Part shown: piece by piece, positions 62,577-64,000 of the stretch
Position numbering within the stretch: the stretch's first letter is position 1
Layout of the letters: the number at the start of each line of letters is the position of its first letter
From: Afipia sp049747295
GTDB lineage: Bacteria > Pseudomonadota > Alphaproteobacteria > Rhizobiales > Xanthobacteraceae
Assembly: GCF_049747295.1 (NCBI RefSeq)
Contig: NZ_JBMHJM010000001.1
Coordinates: 2,480,001 to 2,544,000, forward strand
DNA: 64,000 nt
Reading direction: 5' to 3'
Notes under the pieces: generated by a model
The model's database searches: none
The model's input: only the letters and a program-made list of their open reading frames with translations
What the model was told of the DNA's origin: nothing
Program-made: the position numbers and the translations under genes

Positions 62577-63205
62577 AGCTGACTTAATGACCGAAAAGTC
62601 CTGATCTCTCGGCGCTGTCTGATCTAGGTTTTCAGGCGCAATTGCTGCTCGTCCATCGTCATCCCGATGTCGAAGCCTTGATTTACGGACGACGCCAGTT
62701 CGTGGCGTCACACGAATATTTCGGCCTCCGAATCTACGAACGATGATGAGGATGTGTTCACGCCCACGGGCCGCGCCTGTTGGTCGCCGTCGACATGGAT
62801 CGTGTGGTTACCGGGATCGAAGCTGTAAGCCCGACTTGAGCAAAACACTATCGTCCCTTGTAACGGCCGCCTTCAGCGTCGAGAAGCTCCATAGCGTCCC
62901 TCATCTTTATCATCGCTCTCGTTATATCGGCTCACGATGATCCCGTGCGCTTCTCAAATGGATGGCGCAATGCCTGCGCTGCAGGAATGTGAGGCATTCC
63001 ACGACCGTTAGCCATTTTACAGCCGCGATGGGCATCGATCATCGCGTCGCCCACGGCAGATGATGTCTGCTTTGGTCGTGACTGTTGCTACCGTCCTCGT
63101 ATCTCACAAGACCTCTGTAGTCCTCAACGGCGCCCGCTCAAAGATGGCGCCCGTTGCACGTAAGAACGTCAACCAAACAAAAAGACTGAAGGGAAGAACC
63201 TTATC
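62577..63205. other. Intergenic region between tRNA-Ser and the amidohydrolase gene
   Basis: About 630 bp with no supported gene. A stretch near 62592-62745 stays open for 40-odd codons without a start (LLLVHRHPDVEALIYGRRQF and onward) and looks like a decayed protein fragment that I cannot identify. I looked for a copy of the tRNA 3' end as an attachment site and saw none. Confidence 0.4.
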
Positions 63206-64000
63206 ATGACGACCAGACGAAGCTTTCTTAAACACGGTGTGGCGGCGGCCGCCGGTGTGATGTTTTGCGGCTGTGGCATGGTGCACAATGCCAATGCGCA
63301 ACAATCCCGGCAGAAGCTGCCGGTGACCGTCAACGGCAAGCGCATCAAGACCATCGACGTTCATGCGCATTGCCACATCCGCGAAGCCGCCGCGTTGCTC
63401 GGGGCCGACGGTGAGAAAATCCATATTCTTCCGATCAACGGCGGCGACGAGGTCTACATCGGTGTAGAAAAGCGGCTCGCCGCCATGGATGCGCAAGCCG
63501 TTGATCTCGAGGTGCTGTCGATCAACCCGTATTGGTACGACCGTGATCGCGACCTGGCAGGTCAGATCGTCAAGATCCAGAACGAGAAGCTTGCGGAGCT
63601 CTGCGCGTCGAAGCCGGATCGCTTTGCAGCCTTCGCATCCCTCACCCTTCAGGCTCCGGACCTCGCGGTTCAGGAACTGGAAACAGCGATCAAGAAGCAG
63701 GGCCTCAAAGGCGCTGCCATCGGCGGCGCCGTTAACGGCGTGAATTTTTCCGACCCGAAATTCAACCCGGTATGGGCGAAGGCCGAAGAGTTGGGTGTGC
63801 CGCTTTTCATCCATCCCCAGGGCATCCCGGAGTTGACCAAACGGCTCGCCGGAAACGGTTGGCTCGGCAATACGATTGCAAATCCGCTCGAAACCACGAT
63901 CGCCTTGTCTCATCTCATCTTCGAGGGGACGTTCGATCGCTATCCAGGATTGACGGTCATTGCCGCGCATGGCGGCGGCTATCTGCCGTCATACGCCGAC
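63206..64000 (+). CDS. Exported amidohydrolase-family protein (5' part)
   Basis: The first 265 residues of an amidohydrolase-superfamily protein; the frame is open at the window end. The N-terminus TTRRSFLKHGVAAAAGVMF is a twin-arginine signal, so a folded, cofactor-bearing protein in the periplasm is likely. The metal motif VHAHCH (HxH) follows IKTIDVHAH. Later FIHPQGIP and AAHGGGYLPSYAD match the ACMSD / gamma-resorcylate decarboxylase branch of amidohydrolases. The substrate is unknown. A GGGAAG site lies upstream of the ATG. Confidence 0.87.
   Translation, partial: MTTRRSFLKHGVAAAAGVMFCGCGMVHNANAQQSRQKLPVTVNGKRIKTIDVHAHCHIREAAALLGADGEKIHILPINGGDEVYIGVEKRLAAMDAQAVDLEVLSINPYWYDRDRDLAGQIVKIQNEKLAELCASKPDRFAAFASLTLQAPDLAVQELETAIKKQGLKGAAIGGAVNGVNFSDPKFNPVWAKAEELGVPLFIHPQGIPELTKRLAGNGWLGNTIANPLETTIALSHLIFEGTFDRYPGLTVIAAHGGGYLPSYAD

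Noticed and set aside
62743..62940. A 65-codon plus-strand frame
   Set aside because: It has no ribosome binding site, an Arg/Ser-rich random composition, and no neighbours suggesting a role.

Overview
The window is chromosomal DNA from a GC-rich alphaproteobacterium, most likely of the Bradyrhizobium / Rhodopseudomonas / Afipia / Nitrobacter group. The evidence is gene order: ffh with dapF-mtaB-ftsY-yciB, a ccmABCDG cluster, mdh-sucCD-odhAB-lpd, an F1-only atpHAGDC operon, and a run rplU-rpmA-obgE-proB-proA-nadD-rsfS-rlmH-envC-ctpA-yibQ-rppH. DUF2794 and DUF1223 genes fit the same group. No phage, plasmid, insertion sequence or CRISPR array is visible; almost everything is housekeeping.

Layout. 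0-8 kb: 5' part of ffh, a metallo-beta-lactamase-fold hydrolase, two envelope proteins, dapF, mtaB, an RluA pseudouridine synthase, ftsY and yciB. 8.2-11.1 kb: the cytochrome c maturation operon ccmA-B-C-D-G on the minus strand, including a 59-codon ccmD. 11.3-17.5 kb: acnA, DUF1223, DUF2794, a GNAT enzyme and a Bax-inhibitor-1 protein. 17.6-21.7 kb: a YbbA/YbbP-type ABC transporter back to back with a TesA-like esterase. 21.8-34 kb: thpR, zapE and the TCA block mdh-sucC-sucD-odhA-odhB-lpd, which carries an unknown gene and a short-chain dehydrogenase. 34-39 kb: xerC, priA, rlpA and small membrane proteins. 39.8-45.2 kb: atpH-A-G-(Ohr)-D-C. 45.3-56.8 kb: minus-strand genes for the cell envelope, ribosome maturation, NAD and proline, ending at obgE. 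57-64 kb: tandem DMT transporters, rpmA/rplU, an unusual ROK-type protein, tRNA-Ser(CGA) and the start of an exported amidohydrolase.

The main unexplained structure is a family of hairpin repeats, found as four inverted pairs and one solo copy. Each pair is about 165 bp: two roughly 75-bp nested hairpins face each other across a 12-13 bp spacer, and most ends are CTAG. In three genes (a GNAT enzyme, yibQ, rplU) the terminal CTAG supplies the TAG stop codon. The second main point is the ROK-type protein at 61.1 kb. Its motifs run in circularly permuted order, with the C-terminal adenosine-side half in front of the DIGGT phosphate-binding half. Other points are a terminator-like hairpin and a perfect palindrome between sucD and odhA, an FNR/FixK-like box upstream of atpH, a peroxidase gene inside the atp operon, and a 12-codon ORF with a near-perfect ribosome binding site ahead of xerC.

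All assignments come from reading translations and motifs by eye. No database search or folding program was run.
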